64,000 nucleotides of DNA from NCBI RefSeq assembly GCF_024703895.1, contig NZ_CP087968.1, forward strand, positions 3,658,001-3,722,000, read 5' to 3'. Within the stretch, counting starts at the first letter, position 1. Each line of letters begins with the position of its first letter. Origin of the DNA: Nocardioides sp. B-3 (GTDB lineage: Bacteria > Actinomycetota > Actinomycetes > Propionibacteriales > Nocardioidaceae). Shown here piece after piece: positions 20,403-29,082 of the stretch. A model generated the notes under the pieces. It ran no database searches, was not told where the DNA came from, and saw only the letters and a program-made list of their open reading frames with translations. The position numbers were made by a program, and so were the translations under genes.

Positions 20403-21381
20403 CTACTTCTCGCCGGGCCCGCCGAACATGATCTCGTCCCAGCTCGGAACAGATGCCCGACCCCGGCCCTTGCGCGCGGGTCGGCGCGAGGGCGGCTCGT
20501 CGGCGGCCGGGTCGGTGGGCTGGTCCTCGAGGCTTCGTGACGGTCGCTGCGCGACCTCCTCAACCTCCGAGGTCGCGGCCCGGTCACCCTCCGACGCGTC
20601 AGCGGGCTGGTCGTTGTCGAGGAAGGCCTCGACGGGCTGGTCGCTGATCTCCATCGTCGTCTCGGCCGGGTCGGCCTCGTCGGCAACGAGCTCGATGGCG
20701 TCCTCGCCCAGCGGCAGCTCGTCGGCGGGTACGGCGTTGAGCCGGCGCGCCCGCGCCTGCTGGAGGTCGTCGCGCGAGGCCTGCGTCGAAGCCGCAGGAG
20801 CAGGGCGCACCGCCTCGCCGACCAGCCAGCGGGCGTCCTCGTCCTCGGAGGTGACGAAGTTGCCGCGCATGTCGAAGGCGAAGGTGGCCCTGCCCTTGCG
20901 CTGGGGGTGCGGAACTGGCCCGTCAGGGGTCCAGCGGCCGTCCTCACGCCGCCGGGCGTCCCACTCGACGGTGCCGGGATCGATGTTGAATCCGTGCAGG
21001 TGCGCGCTGACGGCCTCGCCGAGGGTGCGCGCGCCAGTGTCGCCCGCCTTGCGGCGCAGCGAGGAGGCTCGGGCGCGCTCCGCGACGTGCGCGCGCTCGG
21101 CGAGCACGGGCGCGGCGAAGACCATGACCTTCTCGATCGTCGTCTGCGCGGCTCTGGGCCACCGACTCCGCCGTCTCGCCACCGCGGATGCGGGTCTGGA
21201 TGTCGCGGGGGCGAAGTGCGCTGTCCATCTGAATCTCCAACTGGCCGATGCGGGCGTGTTCGCCGCGGATGGCGGCTCGGAGCGGGGCGTCGATGTCGAG
21301 CGTGAACTCGGCACCGTTGTCATCCACCAGCAGCAGGCGCAACCTGTCGTCGCTCAGTCCCGCGAGCGTCAGGTGGGCCAT
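20403..21381 (-). CDS. sepH: Septal protein SepH (DUF3071)
   Basis: About 325 residues. The conserved N-terminal domain reads MAHLTLAGLSDDRLRLLLVD, GAEFTLDIDAPLRAAIRGEH, then a helix-turn-helix-like LRPRDIQTRIRGGETAESVA and KVMVFAAPVLAERAHVAERA. SepH binds FtsZ and supports filament assembly in streptomycetes. The acidic, low-complexity C-terminus contains VEEVAQRPSRS, encoded by a genome repeat (20531-20572), and ends PSWDEIMFGG, a conserved tail. One break near 21160 is CCAGG read as CCAGAG. Confidence 0.85.
20531..20572. repeat. Interspersed repeat copy C, inside sepH
   Basis: The sequence runs GGCTTCGTGACGGTCGCTGC, then GCGACCTCCTCAACCTCCGA. It matches the pattern of copies A and B: a GGTTTCGA-like left end, a self-complementary centre (GGTCGC/GCGACC) and a CTCAACC right end. 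On the coding strand it supplies VEEVAQRPSRS within the disordered SepH tail. Confidence 0.65.
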
Positions 21382-21499
21382 GGATGCTGCACTCCTGCGA
21401 TGGTGGTCGACACGCCTGTGTCCGGTCCCCACGAGCCTACGCCAGCGCGAGCGTGGAGCCCGGCTACCCGAGCGGCGTGCCTACGGATAGCGTTCACCG

Positions 21500-22138
21500 G
21501 TGATCGCCCTCCCGGACTCGGCCGCCGCCCCGGTCGTACTGGACCTCCTCGGCATCTTCGTCTTCGCCATTTCCGGGGCGCTGGTGGCGGTCCGCAAGGG
21601 CTTCGACGTCTTCAGAGTGCTGGTGCTCGCGGGCACGACCGGCCTCGGGGGCGGTTTCCTCCGCGACGTCCTGATCGACGCGACACCGCCTGCGGCACTG
21701 GCGGACTGGCGCTACCTGCTCGTGCCGGTCGGAGCCGGGCTGCTCACCTTCGCCTTCCACCCGACGGTGGGACGCCCGGAGCGGGTCGTCAACGTCTTCG
21801 ACGCGTTCGGGCTGTCGCTCTTCTGCGTCACCGGCGCCCTGAAAGCGGTCGAGTACGGCCTCGGCCCGGTCCCGGCAGCCCTGATGGGCATGGTGACGGG
21901 CATCGGCGGCGGCATGGTGCGTGACCTGCTCGCGGGCCGGCCGCCGGACGTCTTCAGCGGCAACCTGTACGCGACGCCCGCCCTCGCAGGGGCCGCGATC
22001 GCGGTCGCGCTGGACCGGGCAGGACAACCGTTCGCACTCGTCGCCGCCGCGGGCTTCGGTGTCTGCCCGGTGCTGCGGCTGCTCGCGATCGTGCTCGACA
22101 TCCGCGCGCCGAAGCCGCGCGGTCCGTCCAGCGTGTAG
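21500..22138 (+). CDS. TRIC-type channel family membrane protein (UPF0126/YicG)
   Basis: Intact 212-residue protein with seven hydrophobic segments, including LLGIFVFAISGALVAVRKGF, LRDVLIDATPP and VTGIGGGMVRDLLAGRPPDV. The duplicated GGG-x-x-RD-hairpins are the mark of prokaryotic trimeric intracellular cation (TRIC) channels, which pass monovalent cations. The GTG start is at 21500. It lies three bases from the convergent oxidase gene. The physiological role in bacteria is uncertain. Confidence 0.85.
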   Translation: MIALPDSAAAPVVLDLLGIFVFAISGALVAVRKGFDVFRVLVLAGTTGLGGGFLRDVLIDATPPAALADWRYLLVPVGAGLLTFAFHPTVGRPERVVNVFDAFGLSLFCVTGALKAVEYGLGPVPAALMGMVTGIGGGMVRDLLAGRPPDVFSGNLYATPALAGAAIAVALDRAGQPFALVAAAGFGVCPVLRLLAIVLDIRAPKPRGPSSV

Positions 22139-22141
22139 CGC

Positions 22142-23445
22142 TCAGGCGCCCAGCACGCGCTCGAGGTAGGGGTTGGCGAACACGCGATGCGGGTCCAGCC
22201 GGTCACGCAGGGCGAGGAACTCCCCGAACCGGGGGTAGACCTTGGCCGGGTCGTCGGCCCCCGAGCGTGTGCATCTTGCCCCAGTGCGGGCGTCCGTCGA
22301 AGCCGCGCAGCGCCTCCTCGACACCGGCGAAGTACGTCGCGTGGTCGGCCTTCGCCGGCACGTGGAAGGCGAGGTAGAGCGAGTCTCGCCCCGAGGACGT
22401 CGAGAGCGTGATGTCGTCGGCGGGCGTCGAGCGGATCTCGATCGGGAAGCCGATGCGCCACGACGACGCGTCGATCACCCGACGCACCTCGCGGAGCGCT
22501 TCGAGCCCGACCTCGCGCGGGACGGCGTACTCCATCTCCTTGAACCGGACGCGTCGCGGCGAGGTGAAGACCCGGTGCGAGACGTCGCTGTAGCTGCGCT
22601 CGGACAGCGCACGTCCGGGAGACCTGGTTGATCCGGGGCACGGTCCGTGGCGCGCGGGTGCCGACGGCTGTGAGCACGCCGAAGACGGTGTTGGAGAGGA
22701 ACTCGTCGTCGAGCCAGTGGCGCCAGCGGCTCAGCGGCCGCAGCCCGTCGAGCTCGGCCAACCGGTCGTTGGTCTTCGCCATCACCCGCTCGGTGTGCGG
22801 GAACCAGTAGGCGTCGACGTGGTGGTGGTCGCGCGCGAGCTCGTCGTACGTCGACAGCAGCGCGTCCCGGGTCATCGGCCGTTCGTGCGCCTCGAGCGCG
22901 AACAGCGGTTCGACCGGGAGCGTGACCTCGGTGAGGATGCCCAGCGCACCCAACCCGACCCGACCCGCGGCGAAGACCTCGGGGAACGACGTGGCCGAGG
23001 CGGTGATCTCCTCGCCGTGACCGGTGATCATCGTGAAGGCCGCGATCTGCGCCGAAAGGGAGGCGACGGTGCCACCGGTGCCGTGGGTGCCGGTCGAGGT
23101 GGCGCCGGCGATCGTCTGCTCCGCGATGTCGCCCATGTTGTGCAGGGAGAGACCGAGCCGGCCGAGCTCGGCGTTGAGGACGTGCAGCGGGGTGCCGGCC
23201 AGCACGGACACGGTCATGGCGTCACGGTCGACCGAGGTGATGCCGGAGAAGTGGTCGGGGCGCAGCATGGTGTCGACCGGCGCCGAGATGCCGGTGAAGC
23301 TGTGGCCGGTGCCGACCATCTTCACGGTTCCGCGGTGCGCGACGGCGCCCTCGATCTCCCGCACGATCTGCCCGGTCGAGTCCGGCGCGACGATCCTGCG
23401 CGGCTCGGCGGTTTCGGTGCCTGCCCAGTTCGTCCACGGAGCCAT
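22142..23445 (-). CDS. FAD-linked D-arabinono-1,4-lactone oxidase-like protein
   Basis: About 434 residues. The FAD-binding domain includes VKMVGTGHSFTGISAPVDTM, where the histidine of GHSF is the covalent flavin site of the VAO family, and LHNMGDIAEQTIAGATSTGT. The C-terminal ALO domain has FKEMEYAVPREVGLEALREV, IEIRSTPADDITLS, PHWGKMHTL and ends DRLDPHRVFANPYLERVLG. It oxidises a sugar lactone or alditol. Breaks are near 22610 and 22262 (G-run). The substrate within the family is open. Confidence 0.83.
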
Positions 23446-23491
23446 GGGGAGCAGGGTAGTGACGCTCGGGGCCATCACTAGGCTGACACCC

Positions 23492-24592
23492 ATGTTTTCC
23501 TCGACCGGTCCAGACGTGTCGCCGTACGACGCGCTCCTGCTGCTGTCCTTCGGTGGACCGGAGAAGCCGGCCGACGTCGTGCCGTTCCCGGAGAACGTCA
23601 CCCGCGGCCGGGGAATCCCGCGCGAACGGCTCGAGGAGGTGGGCGAGCACTACTTCCTGTTCGGGGGGCGCAGCCCGATCAACGACCAGAACCGTGCGCT
23701 GCTCGCGGCGATCCGCGAAGACCTCGCCGGCAGCGGGATCGACCTCCCGGTCTACTGGGGCAACCGCAACTGGGACCCCTATCTCGTCGACACGCTCACT
23801 CAGATGCGCGAGGACGGCATCACCCGCGCGGCGGTGCTGACCACGTCGGCGTACTCCTCCTACTCCTCGTGCCGGCAGTACCGCGAGAACCTCGCCGATG
23901 CCGTGGCGGCCGTCGAGGGGGCGCCGCGACTCGACCGGCTGCGGCAGTACTTCAACCACCCCGGCTTCGTGGAGCCGGTCGTGGACGCGACCACGGCCGG
24001 GCTCGCCGAGCTGCCCGACAACGTGCGCGAGCGGGCTGAGCTGGTGTTCGTCACCCACTCGATCCCCACCGAGATGGCCGAGACGAGCGGGCCGGACGGG
24101 GACGGCTACGTCCGCCAGCACCTGAGCGTGGCAGCCGAGGTCACGTCGCGAGTCCGTCAGGAGACGGGGCGCCACCACGGGCACGACACGGTCTTCTGCT
24201 CACGCTCGGGCTCACCCCGCACGCCATGGCTCGAGCCCGACGTCAACGACCACCTCGCCACCCTCGCCAAGGCGGGCGCCCGCGCCGTGGTGCTGGTGCC
24301 CGTGGGCTTCGTCTCCGACCACATGGAGGTCATCTACGACCTCGACACCGAGGCCCTCGCCACGGCCGAGAAGCTCGGGCTCGAGGCGATCCGAGTGGCG
24401 ACGCCGGGGGTCGATCCCCGATTCGTGGCGATGGTGCGCGACCTGCTGGTCGAGCGGGCGGCCGCCGAGCGCGACGAGCCTGTGGAGCGGGCGGCCGTCG
24501 GCGACATGGTCGCCCGGCCGGAGGTCTGCGCCGTGGGCTGCTGCCCCAACCCCCGCGGTGAACGACCGGCCCTGTGCGGGCTGGACGCGTGA
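23492..24592 (+). CDS. hemH: Coproporphyrin ferrochelatase
   Basis: Intact 366-residue enzyme inserting Fe(II) into coproporphyrin III in the actinobacterial haem route (also called CpfC). Motifs: DALLLLSFGGPEKPADVVPF, ITRAAVLTTSAYSSYSSCRQ, ELVFVTHSIPT, SRSGSPRTPWLEPDVNDHL and VVLVPVGFVSDHMEVIYDLD. The C-terminal VCAVGCCPNPRGERPALCG supplies the four cysteines of the actinobacterial [2Fe-2S] cluster. The ATG is at 23492. Its stop overlaps the GTG of the next gene. Confidence 0.93.
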   Translation: MFSSTGPDVSPYDALLLLSFGGPEKPADVVPFPENVTRGRGIPRERLEEVGEHYFLFGGRSPINDQNRALLAAIREDLAGSGIDLPVYWGNRNWDPYLVDTLTQMREDGITRAAVLTTSAYSSYSSCRQYRENLADAVAAVEGAPRLDRLRQYFNHPGFVEPVVDATTAGLAELPDNVRERAELVFVTHSIPTEMAETSGPDGDGYVRQHLSVAAEVTSRVRQETGRHHGHDTVFCSRSGSPRTPWLEPDVNDHLATLAKAGARAVVLVPVGFVSDHMEVIYDLDTEALATAEKLGLEAIRVATPGVDPRFVAMVRDLLVERAAAERDEPVERAAVGDMVARPEVCAVGCCPNPRGERPALCGLDA

Positions 24593-25419
24593 ACGCCGCG
24601 ATCGGCGCCGGGCTGCGTGACCTCGCCCTCGACGTCGCCCGTGAGGCGGTGGCCCTCGCCCGCGAGATGCGTGATGGCGGGATCGCCGTCGCGGACACCA
24701 AGTCGAGTGCCGTCGACGTCGTCACCGCCGCCGACCGCGCGTGCGAGGAGCTGATCCGCGAGCGGATCCTCGCGGTCCCGCCCCGACGACGCGATCATGG
24801 GGGAGGAGGGGGAGGACCACCCCGGCACCAGCGGGGTGCGCTGGATCGTCGACCCGATCGACGGCACGGTCAACTACCTCTACGGCCTGCCGGACTGGGC
24901 CGTGTCGATCGCGGCCGAGGTCCGGGGCCCGGACGGTGCGGACGTCGTGGCCGGCGTCGTGGTCAACGGCTCGACGGGTGTTGCCTACGCCGCAGCGCGG
25001 GGGCGGGCGCGACCCGGGACGGCCGGCCCATCGCCGTACGCCCGACGCCACCGCTCGCCGAGCGGCTCGTGCTCACCGGATTCGGCTATCGCAGCGACGT
25101 CCGCGCCCACCAGGCCGCCTGCGTGGCGGCCCTGCTTCCGCACGTGCGCGACATCCGGCGCATGGGCTCGTGCGCCCTCGACCTGTGCCACGTCGCCGAC
25201 AGCAGCGGTGACGCCTACGTCGAGGAGGGACCGCAGCCGTGGGACTACAGCGCGGGTGGCCTGATCCTCTCGGAGGCCGGTGGCCGGTTCGGCGTGCTGG
25301 CCGGACGCCTCCACGAGAGCGTGCCCGACGCGCCGGAGAACGCCCTCCTCGTGGGTGCTCCCGCGGACGGATGGGACACCTTCCTCGATGCCCTGCGCGA
25401 GACCGGATTTCTCGCCTGA
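24589..25419 (+). CDS. Inositol monophosphatase family protein
   Basis: About 276 residues, Mg-dependent sugar-phosphate phosphatase fold. Metal-binding motifs are GEEGE, WIVDPIDGTVNYLYGLPDW and EGPQPWDYSAGGLILSEAGG. It may act on inositol-1-phosphate, histidinol phosphate or a similar substrate; the sequence does not decide. The GTG start at 24589 overlaps the hemH stop, so the genes form one operon. Breaks near 24782 and 25010 are single-base or short. Confidence 0.85.
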   Translation: MNAAIGAGLRDLALDVAREAVALAREMRDGGIAVADTKSSAVDVVTAADRACEELIRERILAVPPRRRDHGGGGGGPPRHQRGALDRRPDRRHGQLPLRPAGLGRVDRGRGPGPGRCGRRGRRRGQRLDGCCLRRSAGAGATRDGRPIAVRPTPPLAERLVLTGFGYRSDVRAHQAACVAALLPHVRDIRRMGSCALDLCHVADSSGDAYVEEGPQPWDYSAGGLILSEAGGRFGVLAGRLHESVPDAPENALLVGAPADGWDTFLDALRETGFLA

Positions 25420-25524
25420 GACAGGCGGGAATACGAGGCCGTCATCCCCTGTTCACGGGACTGTCCGGGTCCGCCGTAGCGGGCGGGACGTTCATGGTGC
25501 ACAATCTGGCGCCGACGAGCATGA

Positions 25525-25549
25525 CGAGGGCCAACACCCATGGCCCTCG
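25525..25549 (+). promoter_or_regulatory. Stem-loop in the leader of the DUF4193 gene
   Basis: CGAGGGCCA (25525-25533) pairs perfectly with TGGCCCTCG (25541-25549) over a 7-base loop, 24 bases before the start codon. It could be an attenuator or mRNA-stability element. No known riboswitch is recognised. The rest of 25420-25572 shows nothing further. Confidence 0.4.
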
Positions 25550-25572
25550 TGTTGATGGTGAGAGGGACGAAG

Positions 25573-25864
25573 ATGGCTACTGACTACGACGCGCCACGCA
25601 AGACCGAGGAAGACCAGAGCGAAGAGAGCATCGAAGAGCTCAAGGCGCGCCGCCACGACAAGAACTCGGGCAAGGTCGACGAGGACGAGACCGAGGCTGC
25701 CGAGTCGTTCGAGCTGCCCGGCGCCGACCTGTCGCACGAGGAGCTCGCCGTCGAGGTGATGCCCACGCAGGAGGACGAGTTCACCTGCATGAGCTGCTTC
25801 CCCGGTGCACCACCGCTCGCAGCTCGCAGACGCGAAGAAGCAGATCTGCCGCGACTGCGCCTGA
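25573..25864 (+). CDS. DUF4193-family zinc-ribbon-like protein
   Basis: About 96 residues, the small acidic DUF4193 family found across actinobacteria. It begins MATDYDAPRKTEEDQSEESI, has LKARRHDKNSGKVDEDE and ends with two cysteine pairs (CMSC and CRDC) that can bind a metal. The ATG at 25573 follows GAGGGACGAAG. The break near 25800 reads TTCCCCGGTG where TTCCTGGTG restores CFLVHHRSQLADAKKQICRD. The function is unknown. Confidence 0.82.
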
Positions 25865-25880
25865 GCGCTCGGACAAGCAA

Positions 25881-25915
25881 CGAGGCCGCGTCCCCTGTCG
25901 GGGGACGCGGCCTCG
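25881..25915. terminator. Hairpin terminator between convergent genes
   Basis: A perfect 15-base stem (CGAGGCCGCGTCCCC with its complement at 25901-25915) with a 5-base loop TGTCG. It sits 16 bases after the DUF4193 stop and faces the end of the DUF4235 gene, so it may serve both. Confidence 0.8.
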
Positions 25916-25936
25916 AGCGTTTGTCGGCGGACCCGG

Positions 25937-26257
25937 TCAGGTCGTGGGGGCCGGAGCCCGGTCGGCCGCCCGGGCGTCCTTCTGGAGCGGTGCGGGCAGG
26001 TGCCCGGTGGAGCGCGCGTAGTAGCTGGCGGCGCGACGGGTGGCGAACATCCCGGCCAGTGCGACGAACGTGCCGCTCGCAGCGGCCCACGCCACGGCCT
26101 CCCACAGGTCGACATCGGGGTCGGCCGGGTTGGCGGGCGGGTTCTTGCCGGTGGCGGCGCGCCACGTCGTGTTGAGGCCCTTCTTCGCGACCGCGGCTGC
26201 CCCGAGGGCGGCGACGAGCGAGAAGGCAGACCATGCCTTGCTGGAATCAGATGCCAT
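25937..26257 (-). CDS. DUF4235 membrane protein
   Basis: Intact 106-residue protein of the actinobacterial DUF4235 family. AWSAFSLVAALGAAAVAKKG and WEAVAWAAASGTFVALAGMF are two hydrophobic helices separated by the family segment LNTTWRAATGKNPPANPADP. The ATG at 26257 (MASDSSKAW) is preferred over 26266. The function is unknown. Confidence 0.85.
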   Translation of the reverse strand: MASDSSKAWSAFSLVAALGAAAVAKKGLNTTWRAATGKNPPANPADPDVDLWEAVAWAAASGTFVALAGMFATRRAASYYARSTGHLPAPLQKDARAADRAPAPTT

Positions 26258-26267
26258 GTCTCTCACC

Positions 26268-26711
26268 CTACCGATCGGACTTGGCGAGGGCGGCGGCGAG
26301 CGCGTCGGGTCGGCGCGAGCTGATCAACCAGTACGGCGCCGGGTCGCTCGGGTCCGTGATGTCGACGCGCACACCGCGCTTGAGATAGGGCCGCAGCAGC
26401 AGGAACGCGTGTGCGTCGGCGTCGCGGCCGGCCCGGAGCCGCATCGCGTCCGCGTCGAGCGCGGTCACGGCGCCGACGTGCGTGGTCGAGATGTGGGCGC
26501 GTCCGGCCCGGAGCACCTCGCTGTCGACGGAGATGCGGGCGGCGCCGTACGACACGAAGAGGGCGACCATCAGCGCCACCGCCAGTCCGGTCACGGTCCA
26601 CGCGACGGATCCGGGCACGGCGACCACCGGGGCCAGCCACAAGGTGGCGACCAGCATCGTCCCCTGCACCCACCAGCGCAGCGGCACGCTCAGCCGTTCC
26701 GCGAAGTCCAC
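26268..26711 (-). CDS. DUF3093 membrane protein
   Basis: About 147 residues, intact. Two N-terminal helices (WWVQGTMLVATLWLAPVVAV, VTGLAVALMVALFVSYGAAR) are followed by a soluble part with ISVDSEVLRAGRAHISTTHV and ending PYWLISSRRPDALAAAL. The family lies beside dut in many actinobacteria, as here. The GTG at 26711 (VDFAERLSVPL) fits the family start. The function is unknown. Confidence 0.8.
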   Translation of the reverse strand: MDFAERLSVPLRWWVQGTMLVATLWLAPVVAVPGSVAWTVTGLAVALMVALFVSYGAARISVDSEVLRAGRAHISTTHVGAVTALDADAMRLRAGRDADAHAFLLLRPYLKRGVRVDITDPSDPAPYWLISSRRPDALAAALAKSDR

Positions 26712-26769
26712 GTCGCAGAGGCCTATGGGGACGCCGTGGCGTCGGTGGTGGCGGGTAGATTCACCGCCC

Positions 26770-27226
26770 GTGCCCGACCACGATCTCGACGTAGCCATCG
26801 TCCGTCTCGACCCGGACCTGCCGTTGCCTTCCTACGCACACCCGGGCGACGCCGGCGCGGACCTGCACTCCACGATCGACGTGCGCCTGCTGCCGCACGA
26901 GCGCGTTGGTGCCGACCGGCATCTCGATCGCCCTGCCGCCCGGGTTCGTCGCGCTCATCCACCCGCGCTCCGGGCTGGCGGCGAGGCACGGCCTCTCGAT
27001 CGTCAACACCCCCGGCACCGTCGACGCCGGATATCGCGGCGAGATCAAGGTGCTGCTGATCAACCACGACCACGAGCGGCCGGTGAGCATCGAGCGCGGC
27101 GACCGGATCGCGCAGCTCGTCATCCAGCGGTTCTGAACGTGCCCGGTTCGTGGAGGTCGACGCACTGCCGGAGTCCGTGCGTGGCGCGGGGGTTACGGTT
27201 CTACCGGTGGCTTCGCGCCCGTCTGA
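26770..27226 (+). CDS. dut: dUTP diphosphatase
   Basis: About 152 residues, trimeric dUTPase converting dUTP to dUMP and keeping uracil out of DNA. Conserved motifs: HPGDAGADL (1), HPRSGLAARHGLS (2), GTVDAGYRGEIKVLLINHD (3), RGDRIAQLV (4) and the C-terminal GGYGSTG (5). The GTG is at 26770. Breaks near 26908 (loss of GC in a GC repeat), 27134 (TTCGAA read as TTCTGAA) and 27189 (G-run) hide the last motif in the raw frame. It diverges from DUF3093. Confidence 0.9.
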
Positions 27227-27277
27227 GTGGCGCGCCCGCCACCCCTATTTCTTGTGCACCACGAATGGAGTGATCAC

Positions 27278-27938
27278 GTGAAGTTCCGCCGCAAGTCGGA
27301 GCCCACCTCCGAGTCGACCCCGGACCCGAGCGACGACGCAGCGCAGGCTGCGGCCGGGACTCCTGCGGAGTCGCGCACGGACGGTCCATTCGACGAGTCA
27401 CAGGTCGCCGGCGACGGCGTCGCGCGCGTCGACCTCGGTTCCCTGCTGATCGCCCCCAGCGAGGGCCGCGAGCTGCGGCTCCCGGTCGACGAGAAGTCCG
27501 GCAACGTCCGGGCGGTCATGGTGACCGGCCGGGACGGCGCTCTGGAGATCCAGCCGTTCGCCGCGCCCCGCAACGGCGACCTCTGGGGCACCGTGCGCCC
27601 GCAGATCCGAGGCCGACATCACCGGTCGCGGCGGTCAGGCCGAGGAGCGCGAGGGCCGGTTCGGCACCGAGCTCGTCTGCCGTGTCCCGGTGAAGAAGCC
27701 CGACGGCTCCGTGGGCCTCCAGCCCTCGCGCATCATCGGCATCAACGGCGAGCGGTGGATGCTGCGGGCCTCCTTCATGGGCCGACCCGCCCCGGAGCCG
27801 GACTCGGCGCAGGACTGGGAGGACGTCCCGGCCACGGTGGTCGTACGTCGAGGCGCCGGCGCCATGCCGGTCGGCGAGCCGATCCCGGCGACCCTGCCCG
27901 ACCCGGGCCCGACGGGTCCAGTGAGCCACCGTGGGTGA
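27278..27938 (+). CDS. DUF3710-family protein
   Basis: About 220 residues. A variable acidic start (VKFRRKSEP) is followed by the DUF3710 domain: GVARVDLGSLLIAPSEGREL, GALEIQPFAAPRNGDLW, VRPQIEADITGRGGQAEERE and GINGERWMLRASFMGRPAP. It is conserved next to dut in actinobacteria; the role is unknown. One break near 27612 (TCGAGG read as TCCGAGG). It overlaps the next gene by eight bases. Confidence 0.82.
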
Positions 27939-28312
27939 GAAGCCTCCGGGCGACAACAGGAGCCGGCTGAGACGGAGCCTGTCCCGTTGGGCCGACAGCG
28001 GTGAGGCGCACGCCCGCGACCTCCGCGCGGCCTACGCGACGGCCGCCGACGTGACCATCGCCGAGGCGCCGGACCGCGAGCGGGTGAGTCTCCGGGGCAC
28101 GATCAAGACCGTGACGCTGCGCCCGCGCGGCGGCGTACCCCGCCCTCGAGGCGGAGCTGGAGGACGGCAGTGGGGTCATCACCATCGTCTGGCTCGGCCG
28201 GCGGCGCATCGCCGGGATCGGTCCCGGGCGCGCGATGCGCGTCGAGGGCCGCATCGGCTCCACGACCGGTCACCGGGTGTTGTTCAACCCGCGCTACGAG
28301 CTGATCCCGTGA
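27931..28312 (+). CDS. OB-fold nucleic-acid-binding protein
   Basis: About 127 residues. A short helical start (SRLRRSLSRWADSGEAHARD) precedes a RecG-like OB-fold: RERVSLRGTIKTVTLRPRGG, ALEAELEDGSGVITIVWLGR, GPGRAMRVEGRIGSTTGHRV and a closing FNPRYELIP. It may bind single-stranded DNA or RNA. The GTG is at 27931. One break near 28138 (CCC to CCCC). Its stop overlaps the GTG of the DUF3159 gene. Confidence 0.78.
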
Positions 28313-29034
28313 GCGGCCCGGTGACAGAACCCGCGCGGTCCGCGACCCCCGCTTCCGTCGAGACCGTCGAGGCGGTGGTCCGCCGCCAGCTCTCCCGGGC
28401 GCTCGGTGGGCGCCGGGGCATGATCGAGGCCGCCGTCCCCACCATCACCTTCACGATCCTGTGGCTGACGACGCGCGAGCTGCAGCTCGCCCTCGCGGTC
28501 AGCCTGTCGGCGGCCGTGGTGCTGCTGGTGATCCGGGTCGTGCAGCGCTCGAGCGTGCAGTTCGTGGTCAACGCCATGGTCGGCATCGGCATCGGCTGGC
28601 TGTTCGTGGCGCGGTCCGCGGCGGGCGGTGGCAGCGAGCAGGAGCAGGCACTGGCCTATTTCCTGCCCGGGATCCTCTACAACTCCGGCTACACCGTGGT
28701 GCTGGGGCTGACCTGCCTGATCGGCTGGCCGGTGGTCGGCTTCATGGTCGGCAGCGTCACCGGTGACCCGACCGCCCGGCACCGGGACAAGCAGATCGTG
28801 AAGCTCTGCACGCGGCTGACGTGGCTGCTGGTGCTGCCCTGCGTGCTGCGGGTCGCGATCCGGGCGCCGATCTGGCTGGCCGGCAACTCCGGCTCCATGG
28901 ACGCCGACACCGCGGTCGCGATCCCGGGCGTGCTCAAGATCGTGCTCGGCTGGCCCCTCCAGCTCGCCGCCCTCGGCGCGATGGTGTGGGTGCTGGCACG
29001 CAACCACACGCCGATGATCGAACCTGTCGCCTGA
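28309..29034 (+). CDS. DUF3159 membrane protein
   Basis: Intact 241-residue protein of the DUF3159 family with six or seven helices, including IEAAVPTITFTILWLTTREL, LALAVSLSAAVVLLVIRVVQ, ALAYFLPGILYNSGYTVVLG and LKIVLGWPLQLAALGAMVWV. It ends a dut-DUF3710-OB-DUF3159 run with overlapping genes, an arrangement conserved in actinobacteria next to Trk genes. The transport or structural role is unknown. Confidence 0.85.
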   Translation: MSGPVTEPARSATPASVETVEAVVRRQLSRALGGRRGMIEAAVPTITFTILWLTTRELQLALAVSLSAAVVLLVIRVVQRSSVQFVVNAMVGIGIGWLFVARSAAGGGSEQEQALAYFLPGILYNSGYTVVLGLTCLIGWPVVGFMVGSVTGDPTARHRDKQIVKLCTRLTWLLVLPCVLRVAIRAPIWLAGNSGSMDADTAVAIPGVLKIVLGWPLQLAALGAMVWVLARNHTPMIEPVA

Positions 29035-29039
29035 GCCTC

Positions 29040-29079
29040 GGTTTCGACACGCTCGCTGCGCTCGCTGCTCAACCAGCGG
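29040..29079. repeat. Interspersed repeat copy B, between convergent genes
   Basis: Forty bases beginning GGTTTCGACACGCTCGCTGC and ending GCTCAACCAGCGG, with CGCTCGCTG duplicated in the centre. It lies in the 48-base gap between DUF3159 (+) and a TrkA gene (-), the typical place of a REP-like element. Both ends match copy A inside the P55-like gene. Confidence 0.8.
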
Positions 29080-29082
29080 GGG

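Noticed and set aside
18989..20947. A 650-codon minus-strand frame overlapping sepH and the reductase gene
   Set aside because: Its composition is arginine-, proline- and alanine-rich shadow sequence; the conserved Rossmann and SepH motifs lie in other frames.
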